In this document: one piece after another, positions 38,409-46,984 of the stretch
Numbering within the stretch: the stretch's first letter is position 1
Layout of the letters: every line of letters begins with the position of its first letter
Origin: Streptomyces canus
Lineage (GTDB): Bacteria > Actinomycetota > Actinomycetes > Streptomycetales > Streptomycetaceae
Direction of reading: 5' to 3'
Assembly: GCF_030816965.1 (NCBI RefSeq)
Contig: NZ_JAUSYQ010000002.1
Span: forward strand, 6,128,001 to 6,192,000
DNA: 64,000 nt
Program-made: the position numbers and the translations under genes
Notes under the pieces: model-generated
The model's input: only the letters and a program-made list of their open reading frames with translations
Databases searched by the model: none
Told to the model about the DNA's origin: nothing

Positions 38409-40255
38409 TGTGCGGAATCGTGGGATACGTGGGGTCGCAGTCGGCGCTCGATGTCGTGATGGCCGGGCTGAAGCGACTGGAGTACCGGGGGTACGACTCG
38501 GCAGGCGTCGCCGTGCTGGCGGACGGCGGGCTGGCGGCGGCCAAGAAGGCCGGGAAGCTGGTCAATCTGGAGAAGGAGCTGGTGGACCGGCCGTTGCCGA
38601 CGGGGCTCACCGGTATCGGGCACACGCGGTGGGCCACACACGGCGGGCCGACGGACGCCAACGCGCATCCTCATCTGGACAACGCGGGACGGGTCGCAGT
38701 CGTCCACAACGGGATCATCGAGAACTTCGCCCTGCTGCGGGCCGAGCTGGAGGACCGCGGACACGAGCTGGCCTCCGAGACGGACACGGAGGTGGTCGCG
38801 CACCTGCTGGCCGAGGAGTTCTCGGTGACGGCCGACCTTGCGGAGGCCATGCGGCTGGTGTGCCGGCGGCTGGAGGGGGCGTTCACGCTGGTGGCCGTCC
38901 ATGCGGACGAGCCGGACGTCGTCGTGGGCGCGCGCCGGAACTCGCCGCTGGTGGTGGGCGTGGGGGAGGGGGAGGCGTTCCTGGCGTCGGACGTGGCGGC
39001 CTTCATCGCCCACACCCGCTCCGCGATCGAGCTCGGTCAGGACCAGGTCGTGGAGCTGCGGCGCGACGGCGTGACCGTCACCGGCTTCGACGGCCGCCCC
39101 GCCGATGTCCAGCCGTACCACGTCGACTGGGACGCCTCCGCCGCGGAAAAGGGCGGCTACGACTACTTCATGCTCAAGGAGATCGCCGAGCAGCCGAAGG
39201 CGGTCGCCGACACGCTGCTCGGCCGTATCGACGCGGCCGGGTCCCTGACGCTGGACGAGGTCCGGATCTCCGCCGCCGAGCTGCGGGAGGTGGACAAGGT
39301 CGTCATCGTGGCCTGCGGTACGGCCTTCCACGCGGGGCTCATCGCCAAGTACGCCATCGAGCACTGGACCCGTATCCCCTGCGAGGTGGAGCTGGCGAGC
39401 GAGTTCCGCTACCGGGACCCGATCCTGGGCCCGCGGTCCCTCGTGATCGCGATCTCCCAGTCCGGGGAGACCATGGACACGCTCATGGCGCTACGGCACG
39501 CCCGCGAGCAGGGTTCCAAGGTCCTGGCGATCTGCAACACCAACGGATCGACGATCCCCCGGGAGTCGGACGCGGTGCTGTACACGCACGCGGGGCCCGA
39601 GGTCGCCGTGGCGTCGACGAAGGCGTTCCTGACGCAGCTCGTGGCGTGTTACCTGGTGGCGCTGTACCTGGGGCAGGTGCGCGGGACCAAGTGGGGCGAC
39701 GAGATTTCCGCCGTCGTCCGGGACCTGTCGCACATCTCCGGTGAGGTCGAGCGTGTGCTGGAGACGATGGAACCGGTGCGGGCGCTGGCGCGGTCACTGG
39801 CCGACAAGAACACCGTGCTGTTCCTCGGGCGCCACGTCGGGTATCCGGTGGCGCTGGAGGGCGCGCTGAAGCTCAAGGAGCTCGCCTACATGCACGCCGA
39901 GGGCTTCGCGGCGGGGGAGCTGAAGCACGGGCCGATCGCGCTGATCGAGGCCGATCTGCCGGTCGTGGTGGTCGTGCCCTCGCCCCGGGGGCGGTCGGTG
40001 ATCCACGACAAGATCGTGTCCAACATCCAGGAGATCCGGGCCCGGGGTGCGCGCACGATCGTGATCGCGGAGGAGGGGGACGAGGCGGTGGTGCCGTACG
40101 CCGATCACCTGATCCGGATTCCGGCCACGCCGACCCTGCTGCAGCCGCTGGTGGCGACCGTGCCGCTGCAGGTGTTCGCGTGCGAGTTGGCTACGGCTCG
40201 GGGCAACGAGGTGGATCAGCCGAGGAACCTGGCGAAGTCGGTCACTGTGGAGTAG
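38408..40255 (+). CDS. glmS: Glutamine-fructose-6-phosphate aminotransferase
   Basis: Makes glucosamine-6-phosphate from fructose-6-phosphate and glutamine. 615 residues. After removal of Met the N-terminal Cys (CGIVGYVG) is the glutaminase nucleophile; RGYDSAG, HTRWATHG and NAHPH follow. Two SIS domains (about 290-430 and 460-600) hold ISQSGETMDT and the final LATARGNEVDQPRNLAKSVTVE. ATG at 38408; there is no glmS ribozyme upstream. Its end overlaps the convergent M16 gene by 14 bases. Confidence 0.97.
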   Translation: MCGIVGYVGSQSALDVVMAGLKRLEYRGYDSAGVAVLADGGLAAAKKAGKLVNLEKELVDRPLPTGLTGIGHTRWATHGGPTDANAHPHLDNAGRVAVVHNGIIENFALLRAELEDRGHELASETDTEVVAHLLAEEFSVTADLAEAMRLVCRRLEGAFTLVAVHADEPDVVVGARRNSPLVVGVGEGEAFLASDVAAFIAHTRSAIELGQDQVVELRRDGVTVTGFDGRPADVQPYHVDWDASAAEKGGYDYFMLKEIAEQPKAVADTLLGRIDAAGSLTLDEVRISAAELREVDKVVIVACGTAFHAGLIAKYAIEHWTRIPCEVELASEFRYRDPILGPRSLVIAISQSGETMDTLMALRHAREQGSKVLAICNTNGSTIPRESDAVLYTHAGPEVAVASTKAFLTQLVACYLVALYLGQVRGTKWGDEISAVVRDLSHISGEVERVLETMEPVRALARSLADKNTVLFLGRHVGYPVALEGALKLKELAYMHAEGFAAGELKHGPIALIEADLPVVVVVPSPRGRSVIHDKIVSNIQEIRARGARTIVIAEEGDEAVVPYADHLIRIPATPTLLQPLVATVPLQVFACELATARGNEVDQPRNLAKSVTVE

Positions 40256-42014
40256 TCGGCTGCCCGGTCCGGTAGAGGTTGCGGGCGGCGTGGAGCAGCC
40301 AGAACTCCAGCGCGAATCCGGCGATCGCGGCGATACCGATCGCGGGTTCGTGGATTCCGTTGACGAGGAGGGCGACGAGGAGCACGGGCCACAGCGTGGC
40401 CAGCGCGGTCACGAAGACGAAGTGGCCCGACACCCGCCCGGACGAGCCCGACGCCCTCCGGCCTTCGGTCTGCTGGGAATCGTCCGCCGGGGTCCGCGGG
40501 GCGGGGGCCGTCCGCTCGCGCGGCTGAGGGATCTCCTCTGCCGGGCGGGCCGGAAGGGGCACGACCGCGGCGGCGGGAACAGCCTTGTCCAGTACGGCGA
40601 TCCGCTCGGCCGTGACATCCCCGTACAGGGTCGGCTCCACGGCCACGCGGAAGCCGTCGAGGCCGGTCAGGCACCGGGCCCCGTCGGGGCGGGTGGTCAT
40701 CGCGGCACAGCCGTCGTACCGCACGGTGACCAGGCCGCCCGGCGTCGACAGCGTCACGCCCGCCTCCCCGATGATCAGCGTGACGTCGTCGTCCTCCAGG
40801 GACGGGTGCAGGGTGCCGGAGACCCCGGACGGCGAGAACTGGGGGGCCGGGGTGAGGCCCGCCCAGTCGGCGCCCCGGGACGGCACCTGGAGCAGCCCGC
40901 CGTCCCACGCCTCACGGGCGACCTCGCGCAGGTCGGCGACGCCGACCGCCTCGAGTTCGGCCCGGTGCTGCTCAGGAGTCATGATCGGGTGGCCGACCAG
41001 CAGGCTGAGCGCGTACGACGGCAGCAGGGCCGCGCCGAGATCGGGGACGTCGTAGCGCTTGAGCAACTTCCCGCGCGCGGAGTTCAGTTCGGCCTGTTCG
41101 ATACGGCCCGCGCGCAGCCGGGCGAAGACGTCGACGAAGCCGCCGACCGCGGCGTCCTGCTTCTGCGGCAGCGCGTCGGCGTACGCGGTCAGGGTGGCGA
41201 AATCGGCGTCGCGCGGGGAGTAGTCGGCCTCCGCCGAGTACGAGTAGCCGCCTTTCTGGCGCAGATCCTGGAAGAGGGCGCGGCCCAGCACCTCGGCGAA
41301 CACGGAGGCCGCGGTGGAGCGGCGCAGGACGGAGGTGAAGACGAGGTGGCCGTCTTCGCCGCGGAGGTAGGCGGGCGTGACGGGAAGTGCGCTGGACGGG
41401 GCCGGGGTGGGGAAACGGCGGCCGGCGGGCAGGCTGAGGTCCAGGCCGTCGGGTACGCGGTCCGCGATGAGGAACAGCACGGCGTTGTCCCGGGTGAAGC
41501 GGGTCTCGGCCCAGTGGCGCACCTGGTCGGACGTCAGGGTGCGGGTGCCGTGTTCCTCGTAACTGGACAGGCCGTAGCCCTGGGCGCCGTACCGCCAGAG
41601 CGGCATCTGGGACAGGGCACCCTGCCCGCGGCTGCCCGCCTCCGTGCGCAGGATCTCCTTCTCCGTCTCCAGACGGTCCATCGGCAGGTCGCGCAGCGCC
41701 GCGCAGACGCTGTTGAGGTACGTGACGACCTCGTCCTCGGCGCCGGTGACGTGGAAGAGGGTGTAGGTGCTCGCCGTGGCGCCGTTGTAGTGCAGGTCGG
41801 ACAGGCCCAGGTGGTACAGGGCGAGGTGCTCCACGAGATGCGTGATGCCGGAGGTGGGCAGGGTCTCGTCGGCATGGCCCACGCGGAAGACGAGCCCGGC
41901 GGTGATCTCGCCGGGGCGGGGGGCGAAGAGGGCGGGGATGCCGTGGACGGTGGTGTGGCGGACGATGCCGTCGAGAACACCGAGGGCGGTCGCGGAAGTG
42001 TCGTGCGTGGTCAT
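40242..42014 (-). CDS. Membrane-anchored M16 family metallopeptidase
   Basis: 590 residues. The inverted zinc motif HLVEH lies at 59-63 (inverzincin HxxEH). A distal glutamate ligand is likely in the ETEKEILRTE region near 135. The M16 repeat continues to about 430. After a polar linker come two helices (about 533-578), so the enzyme is membrane-bound, probably with the peptidase facing the cytoplasm since there is no signal peptide. Single-gene bacterial M16 proteins of this size commonly process small peptides or clear signal peptides. ATG at 42014 follows GAGGAG; 14 bases upstream is the tetratricopeptide-like partner gene. The C-terminal membrane anchor is unusual for M16. Confidence 0.82.
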   Translation of the reverse strand: MTTHDTSATALGVLDGIVRHTTVHGIPALFAPRPGEITAGLVFRVGHADETLPTSGITHLVEHLALYHLGLSDLHYNGATASTYTLFHVTGAEDEVVTYLNSVCAALRDLPMDRLETEKEILRTEAGSRGQGALSQMPLWRYGAQGYGLSSYEEHGTRTLTSDQVRHWAETRFTRDNAVLFLIADRVPDGLDLSLPAGRRFPTPAPSSALPVTPAYLRGEDGHLVFTSVLRRSTAASVFAEVLGRALFQDLRQKGGYSYSAEADYSPRDADFATLTAYADALPQKQDAAVGGFVDVFARLRAGRIEQAELNSARGKLLKRYDVPDLGAALLPSYALSLLVGHPIMTPEQHRAELEAVGVADLREVAREAWDGGLLQVPSRGADWAGLTPAPQFSPSGVSGTLHPSLEDDDVTLIIGEAGVTLSTPGGLVTVRYDGCAAMTTRPDGARCLTGLDGFRVAVEPTLYGDVTAERIAVLDKAVPAAAVVPLPARPAEEIPQPRERTAPAPRTPADDSQQTEGRRASGSSGRVSGHFVFVTALATLWPVLLVALLVNGIHEPAIGIAAIAGFALEFWLLHAARNLYRTGQPTTPQ

Positions 42015-42028
42015 GGGCGTCTCCTCCC

Positions 42029-42982
42029 TCAGAGTGTCGCCAGCGCGGCGGTGCGCTGCTGCGTGAACCGGGTCTTCCAGTCGGGCAGGTACCGCCAGAA
42101 GGACTCGGAGGCGGTGTCGCCGAGGGCGGTGAAGTGCCGGGCGGCGTCCCCGAGATGGCCGCCGAGGGAGAAGGCCAGGGCGAAGGTGCTGTGGCTGCCG
42201 GTCCAGTGCCAGTCGCGACGGTGGTCGGGGTGCAGGACGGACGCGCGGGCGGCGCGGCGCAGTTCGTCGCGGACCGATACGTTCCGCAGGTACTCCGCGG
42301 CCTGGGTGCCTTCCAGATCGGTGCAGTGCTCGATGTGGGCCTCTGCGACCAGTACTCCGGCGTGCGAGCCGTCCGGTGCGGCGTTCATGCACTCCCGGGC
42401 GAAGCCGTGCGCGGCCTCCCACGAACCGCCCCACTTGGGGCACAGTTGCTGCAGCAGGTGCGACTGCGCGCGGAAGTGGTGCGGGTGGTGCTCCGCGAGC
42501 CGGTCGTAGCGCCGCCGGGCCTCGGACTGCCCCAGCGCCAGCCCGCGGGCGGTCGCCAGCCGGGCGGTCCACGCCGGGACGTACGCCGGATGCTCCGCAC
42601 ACACCTCGATCAGCAGCCGCTCCGCCTTGCGCAGCCAGTCGTGGAACTGCTCGGCCCGGTCCCACGGGACATCCTCGCCGCGGGCGTGACCGCGGGCGCG
42701 CCAGCCGAGGTGGATGTACCGCTCGGCGAGAAGGGTGCGGGGGAGAGGATCGGTGGGCTGAGCCTTCGCGGCCTTCTCCAGGAACCACTCGGTCCGTTCG
42801 ACACCGGCGAGGAGCGCTGCCGCGAAGGAGACGTCGACGGGGGAGGGGATCTTCTTGAAGAAGGCCTGCGTGGTTTCCCAGTCGCCGTCCCAGGCGGCGG
42901 TGCGGAGCGGGGCGAGTTCGGGCACCGCGTCGAACGGGTCGGTCACCGGTGGTCTGGCCCCGCCGACAGCACTTTCGCCCAT
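42029..42982 (-). CDS. Alpha-helical repeat protein, DUF4034-like
   Basis: 317 residues, predicted almost wholly helical, with aromatic-rich repeats (WDGDWETTQAFFKKI; HLGWRARGHARG; HPHHFRAQSHLLQQLCPKWG). The pattern matches tetratricopeptide-like DUF4034 proteins. No signal peptide or membrane helix. It is the first gene of a two-gene unit with the M16 peptidase, suggesting that it presents substrate to or regulates that enzyme; this is inference. Confidence 0.65.
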   Translation of the reverse strand: MGESAVGGARPPVTDPFDAVPELAPLRTAAWDGDWETTQAFFKKIPSPVDVSFAAALLAGVERTEWFLEKAAKAQPTDPLPRTLLAERYIHLGWRARGHARGEDVPWDRAEQFHDWLRKAERLLIEVCAEHPAYVPAWTARLATARGLALGQSEARRRYDRLAEHHPHHFRAQSHLLQQLCPKWGGSWEAAHGFARECMNAAPDGSHAGVLVAEAHIEHCTDLEGTQAAEYLRNVSVRDELRRAARASVLHPDHRRDWHWTGSHSTFALAFSLGGHLGDAARHFTALGDTASESFWRYLPDWKTRFTQQRTAALATL

Positions 42983-43048
42983 ACGACGGTCCCCCTGGTC
43001 TGGTCGATACGCGGTGCTGCGCAGGCTAGCAGGAGGGGTTACGCGGGG

Positions 43049-43249
43049 TTACTGAGATTCGGGGTCCGCCTTGAGGGCGTTGAGGAAGGCGAAGAAGGGG
43101 GTGGGCGGGAAGGTGAGGGTGGCGGTGGTGGGGGTCTTGGAGTCGCGGATGGATATGTGGGTGGGGTGGGTTGCGATCTCGACGCAGTTGTTGCCGTCGT
43201 CCGGACCCGAGTAGGACGACTTCCGCCAGTTCTCCATGGATGGCCTCAC
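43049..43249 (-). CDS. DUF397 protein of the XRE/DUF397 pair
   Basis: 66 residues from the GTG at 43249, which overlaps the stop of the preceding regulator gene (GTGA); an alternative start is the ATG at 43237 giving 62 residues (MENWRKSSYSG). The signature W-x-KSSYSG-x-DDGNNCVEIA and the C-terminal F-x-x-F define DUF397. These small proteins act with their paired XRE regulators; in the WhiJ system the DUF397 member affects regulator activity during Streptomyces development. Confidence 0.9.
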   Translation of the reverse strand: MRPSMENWRKSSYSGPDDGNNCVEIATHPTHISIRDSKTPTTATLTFPPTPFFAFLNALKADPESQ

Positions 43250-44082
43250 AGCTCTTTCGCCAGCCGGTTGATGAAGTCGCGCGACTGTCCGGGGTCGAGT
43301 GATACGGCTTCCACTTTACGGAAGCGCGTTCGAAAGGCGGTGAGTTGAGCCTCGGAGTCGATGAAGGCCGAGCCATGGGGCACGTCACGCACCACGGTGT
43401 CCAGTTTGGGAAGAGGGCCACCGGCATACGTCATGGTGCTGGCGGCTGAGGCGAAGCCGTCCAGGTCGAAGGGGATGACACGAATGGTGATGTTGTCCGC
43501 TTCGGAGAGTTCGAGGAGCTTGAGGAGCTGGGTTCGGGAGGCGGCGCGGTCGCTGACCCTGATGCGCAGGGCCGACTCGTGGATCACCGACTCGTACGAG
43601 AGGGTGATCTGCTGGCGTCTCATCCGGTGCCGGACGCGCAACGCGAGCTCGTCATGGGTGAGTTCGGGAACCCTGGCCGAGAAGACGGCCCGGGCGTAGT
43701 CCTCCGTCTGGAGCAGCCCCGGCACGTACAGGATCGCCACCTCGTGCAGGAATGCGGCGTGGTGTTCCAGCTCGGCGAGGTCCAGGAACGAGGTGGGTAG
43801 CTGCCCTCGGTACTCCTCCCACCAGCCGCGTGTCCGGTCGGTGGCCATCGCGACCAAGGCGTCGATGAACTCCTGGTCCGTGCAGTCGTAGTGGGATGCG
43901 AGGCGGCGTAGCCGTTCGTCGCTCACGCCCGCGAGTCCGGATTCGATCTGGGTGATCTGGACCCGGTTCGCCCCAAGTAGCGCCGCTGCCTCGATGGTGG
44001 TGAGTCCGGCCCCCTCGCGGAGCCGTCGTAACTCGACCCCCAGGCGCATTTGACGCGCAGTTGGTTCGCGCCTCAGGACCAT
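43246..44082 (-). CDS. XRE-family regulator with DUF5753 domain (WhiJ-like)
   Basis: 278 residues. Helix-turn-helix at about 12-66 (LRRLREGAGLTTIEAAALLG, then VQITQIESG). The C-terminal DUF5753 (about 90-270) contains GLLQTEDYARAVF and RQQITL, typical of this very large streptomycete family. Overlaps the DUF397 gene by four bases and is divergent from an anti-sigma-like ATPase, the classical three-gene arrangement. Ligand and targets unknown. Confidence 0.92.
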   Translation of the reverse strand: MVLRREPTARQMRLGVELRRLREGAGLTTIEAAALLGANRVQITQIESGLAGVSDERLRRLASHYDCTDQEFIDALVAMATDRTRGWWEEYRGQLPTSFLDLAELEHHAAFLHEVAILYVPGLLQTEDYARAVFSARVPELTHDELALRVRHRMRRQQITLSYESVIHESALRIRVSDRAASRTQLLKLLELSEADNITIRVIPFDLDGFASAASTMTYAGGPLPKLDTVVRDVPHGSAFIDSEAQLTAFRTRFRKVEAVSLDPGQSRDFINRLAKEL

Positions 44083-44152
44083 CGGTTGCTCCTTGGATCA
44101 ACATGCCCGCTGATGTGGCTCGTTCGGGGGCAGGTTACGCGATGCGCTTGCT

Positions 44153-44163
44153 ATGTATTACAT
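44153..44163. promoter_or_regulatory. ATGTATTACAT palindrome between divergent regulator genes
   Basis: A palindrome with arms ATGTA/TACAT around one base, in the 201-base region between the XRE gene (start 44082) and the ATPase gene (start 44284). It is strikingly AT-rich for this genome. It is a candidate operator for the XRE protein. Confidence 0.4.
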
Positions 44164-44283
44164 GAAAGCCCTACCGTCGGTGACGTAGCGCACACTCTGC
44201 GGAAGCGCACCGCTCCGTCCTGCCATGACGGCCCGGCACTGCCACCGCGCGCAACCAACCATCAGGCGAATCGGAGTTGACGT

Positions 44284-44685
44284 ATGCCCGAAAACGAACC
44301 CTGGGAGTACACGCTGTACATCCCCAACGACCTCCGAGCCGTCACCGTCGCCCGCCGCACCCTCCTTCTGATCCTCACGATGCACGGCCTGATCCGCCTG
44401 ACCGACACCGCCGAGCTGCTCGCGGCCGAGCTGGTCTCGAACGCCGTACGGCATACGAAAGGGCCGGCCGCGCTGCGGGTGCGTTGGTCGGCGGGGGTGC
44501 TGCGGATCGGGGCGTGGGACGCGGATCCTGAACCTCCGGAGCCGCCCGGTGAGGTGGGGGTGCTGGGGGAGGAGGGGCGGGGACTGGCGTTGGTGCGGGC
44601 CTGCGCGGATCTGTGGGGGTGGCAGCCGTTGGCCAGACACGGCAACCGGGGGAAGTACGTGTGGTGCGAGCTGGCCGCGGCCTGA
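44284..44685 (+). CDS. Anti-sigma-factor-like ATP-binding protein (HATPase, RsbW type)
   Basis: 133 residues with a GHKL ATPase fold: AELLAAELVSNAVRHTKGPA (N-box region, near 43-62) and GRGLALVRACADLWGW (G-box, near 95-110). Residues between are short, as in the streptomycete orphan anti-sigma-like proteins. Such genes are regularly found next to XRE/DUF397 pairs. No sigma factor or anti-anti-sigma gene is adjacent. ATG at 44284; 11 bases after its end lies the stop of the convergent phosphatase gene. Confidence 0.88.
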   Translation: MPENEPWEYTLYIPNDLRAVTVARRTLLLILTMHGLIRLTDTAELLAAELVSNAVRHTKGPAALRVRWSAGVLRIGAWDADPEPPEPPGEVGVLGEEGRGLALVRACADLWGWQPLARHGNRGKYVWCELAAA

Positions 44686-44696
44686 CCGGCGCGGGG

Positions 44697-45320
44697 TCAG
44701 ATGTGCGACTCGGGAGGGAAGCCGGTCCAGCGCAGTTCGGTGGGCAGGTGCCGCATGTCGTTGGAGACGAGGACGGAGGCCGCTCGGCCGGGCGCATAAC
44801 GGATGACCGTGAGCGCCGCGTTGCCGTGGTTGAGGCCGAGCCAGCGCCACTTCGGGGCGTGCATGGAGTCCCGGACGAGCCAGGCGACGAGGAAGTTGTG
44901 GGTGACGATCAGTTCGTGCCGGTCCTCCTCGCCGTCCACCGGTCCGGTGAACAGGTCGAGTGCCTGGAGGGCCAACGCAGCGCCCTGCTCCCGCTCGTCC
45001 TCGGTGGTGTCGGCGAGGAAGCGGAGGTAGAAGTCCGCTGCTTCGGGCGGGAGTTCGTCCCTCTGGGGTACGTAGGGCACGTAATCACCCGCGACTTCTG
45101 AGACGAGTAGGGGGACCTTCGCCAGTTGGTCGTGGATCAGACGAGCGGTCTGTGCTGCCCGCGGCAGCGGACCGTGATGCACGGCCGTGAAGGGGATGCC
45201 CTGGAGCCGTCGGCCGAGCAGTGTGGCCTGCCGTTGGCCGGCCTCCGTCAGCCCGCTCTCGTCCGGCAACGCCTCGCCGTGCCGGGCGAGATAGAGGTAA
45301 CGGGTGGCTGTGCCGGTCAT
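44697..45320 (-). CDS. Histidine phosphatase family protein
   Basis: 207 residues, branch of the phosphoglycerate-mutase-like superfamily. The catalytic motif LARHGEA lies at about 10-16 with the phosphorylated His13. A second active histidine is in IVTHNFLVAW (about 144-153); PRAAQTARLI supplies the conserved arginine-alanine-threonine motif. Substrate unknown. ATG at 45320 has GAGGAGCC upstream and is preferred over a longer frame. Confidence 0.9.
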   Translation of the reverse strand: MTGTATRYLYLARHGEALPDESGLTEAGQRQATLLGRRLQGIPFTAVHHGPLPRAAQTARLIHDQLAKVPLLVSEVAGDYVPYVPQRDELPPEAADFYLRFLADTTEDEREQGAALALQALDLFTGPVDGEEDRHELIVTHNFLVAWLVRDSMHAPKWRWLGLNHGNAALTVIRYAPGRAASVLVSNDMRHLPTELRWTGFPPESHI

Positions 45321-45453
45321 CGCAGGCTCCTCTGTGAGCGATCTCCTCGACATGTATATCTGGCGTGATCATGGTCACTTTGGCCTGGGCAAAGATCGTG
45401 AGGCTCTTGTGGGACTCGTAAAGACCGCTTAAAACTCTCTTCGTTCTTGATTC

Positions 45454-45954
45454 ATGAACGTGGGGGGTCCCGTGCGTCCGGCACGTCCGCTTGGCGTCGC
45501 TGCCGCCTTCGGGCTGGCCGCAGTCCTGACCGTCCTGTGCGTGGGCGGATGCTCGGCCGACCCCAAGGGGGCGGCCCCTTCGCCGACGAGCTCGGAGTCC
45601 CCGACGGCGGATGCCCTCAAGGCCCAGCCCTCGGTGTCCCCCTCGCCGAGCGCATCCCCCTCCGCGTCTGCCACGCCTTCGCCCTCCCCCACGTCCGCCC
45701 CGACGCGGCGGACCCGGACTTCCTCGTCTCAGGTGGGTGGGTCCGGCGGATCAACCGGTACCGGCGGTTCCGGTACGACGGGCGGCGGTTCGGGTGGCGG
45801 GTCCGGTACCGTCCCTCAGAACCCCAACCGCGGCCCGACCCCTCCGCCCGCACCGCCCCGGCCGTCCCCCACGCCGGAGTGGAGTTCGGGTGCCTGGCAG
45901 CCCGGCGATCCCGTGGAGACGACCGCCCCAGTGATGACGCCCGGGCAGGGGTGA
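45454..45954 (+). CDS. Putative lipoprotein, low complexity
   Basis: 166 residues. A hydrophobic segment (about 13-32) ends in the lipobox-like LCVGGC, predicting lipidation at Cys33 and surface anchoring. The mature part is low complexity: Ser/Pro/Thr, then Gly/Ser, then Pro-rich (NPNRGPTPPPAPPRPSPTPE). No catalytic domain. An in-frame GTG at 45472 with a gggggg element upstream is an alternative start giving a cleaner signal peptide. Function unknown. Confidence 0.65.
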   Translation: MNVGGPVRPARPLGVAAAFGLAAVLTVLCVGGCSADPKGAAPSPTSSESPTADALKAQPSVSPSPSASPSASATPSPSPTSAPTRRTRTSSSQVGGSGGSTGTGGSGTTGGGSGGGSGTVPQNPNRGPTPPPAPPRPSPTPEWSSGAWQPGDPVETTAPVMTPGQG

Positions 45955-46069
45955 CCTGCGAGGGGGACGTTTCGGCGCTCTCGAAAGGGTGAACGTACTC
46001 CGGGTTTTCGGATGGGCCGGTCGGTGATCGATCTACCTTGCGCACAGGGTCACATCAGCTCACGAGGGC

Positions 46070-46954
46070 ATGCACCGGATCTTTCTGGAGCGGCCCGAGA
46101 TTCTGGGGTCCGTGTTCGATGTGCTGGGTGTCCCGTTGTCCGCGAAGGCGACCGTGGATGCCGTCACGACGGACGTGACGGAGGCCCGGCCGCTGGAGCG
46201 GCGTGTGGACACCGTGTTGCGCATCGGCCCGTCCGACGGTGAGGACTTTCTGCTCGCCATCGAGTCGCAGTCGGGCAAGGTCGCGGGCAAGGAGGCGAGT
46301 TGGGCGTACTACGTCGCCTACCTCCAGGCGAAGTTCCGTCTGCCTGTGTTGCTGCTCGTGGTATGTCAGGACCGGCCCACGGCCAAGTGGGCCGCCGGTC
46401 CCTTCGACTGCGGCACGCGCGGCTGGACGGCCTTGCGGGTGTATCCGCTGGTCGCGGGGCCCGACAACCTGCCGGTGATCACGGATGCCAGGACCGCGGC
46501 GAAGAACCTCGCTCTGGCCGTGCTCTCCGCCCTGGCACACGCCCGCAACCCCGACTGCGACGCCATACTGGAGGCGATCAGCAGCGCCCTTCAAGAACTC
46601 CGGGAGACCGATCCCGACACCGCCGAGTACTTCTTCGACTTCCTGGAAGTCACCCTGGGCAAGACCCCAGCCGGAGAGAAATGGAATCGGATCATGTCGT
46701 TCGTCAGCTACTTCCCCGGCCGTGGGACCGTTCGTGAGACGGCCTATCTGGAAGGAAGGACGGAAGGTGAGGCCAAGGGGATCCTCTCCGTGCTGGAGGT
46801 GCGCGGCATCCCCGTGACCGACAGTGTGCGCGAGCGCATCACCAGCTGCACCGATCTCGACCGCATGGACGCCTGGCTGGAGCGTTCCCGCACCGTCGAG
46901 CGTGCCGAGGACCTGTTCACCGAGGATGGAAATGCCGACACTGCGAGCTCGTGA
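46070..46954 (+). CDS. Rpn-like PD-(D/E)XK nuclease-family protein
   Basis: 294 residues. LERRVDTVLRI...FLLAIESQSGK (about 43-72) gives the Asp and the E-x-Q/K pattern of PD-(D/E)XK enzymes, and ASWAYYVAYLQAKF...VLLLVVCQD follows, as in the large streptomycete family related to RpnA-type recombination-promoting nucleases. The C-terminal part holds GRTEGEAKGILSVLEVRGIPVTDSV, the usual repeat-bearing tail. In relatives I recall the protein begins about eight residues earlier (M-V-x-S-x-HE-x-MHRIF). Here that methionine codon is AGG (46046-46048) while the following VTSAHEGM is intact, so the ATG at 46070 is the first usable start. It may be weakly expressed. Confidence 0.75.
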   Translation: MHRIFLERPEILGSVFDVLGVPLSAKATVDAVTTDVTEARPLERRVDTVLRIGPSDGEDFLLAIESQSGKVAGKEASWAYYVAYLQAKFRLPVLLLVVCQDRPTAKWAAGPFDCGTRGWTALRVYPLVAGPDNLPVITDARTAAKNLALAVLSALAHARNPDCDAILEAISSALQELRETDPDTAEYFFDFLEVTLGKTPAGEKWNRIMSFVSYFPGRGTVRETAYLEGRTEGEAKGILSVLEVRGIPVTDSVRERITSCTDLDRMDAWLERSRTVERAEDLFTEDGNADTASS

Positions 46955-46984
46955 CCGGCGCCGGGCGGATCGTAAAGTGCCCGG

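Noticed and set aside
40290..42509. 739-codon plus-strand frame over the M16 gene
   Set aside because: Gly/Arg/Val/Glu-rich without motifs; the minus-strand frame has the HLVEH zinc site.
45611..45934. Alternative frames within the putative lipoprotein gene
   Set aside because: They lack a signal peptide and are Arg/Pro-rich shadows; the kept frame has a lipobox.
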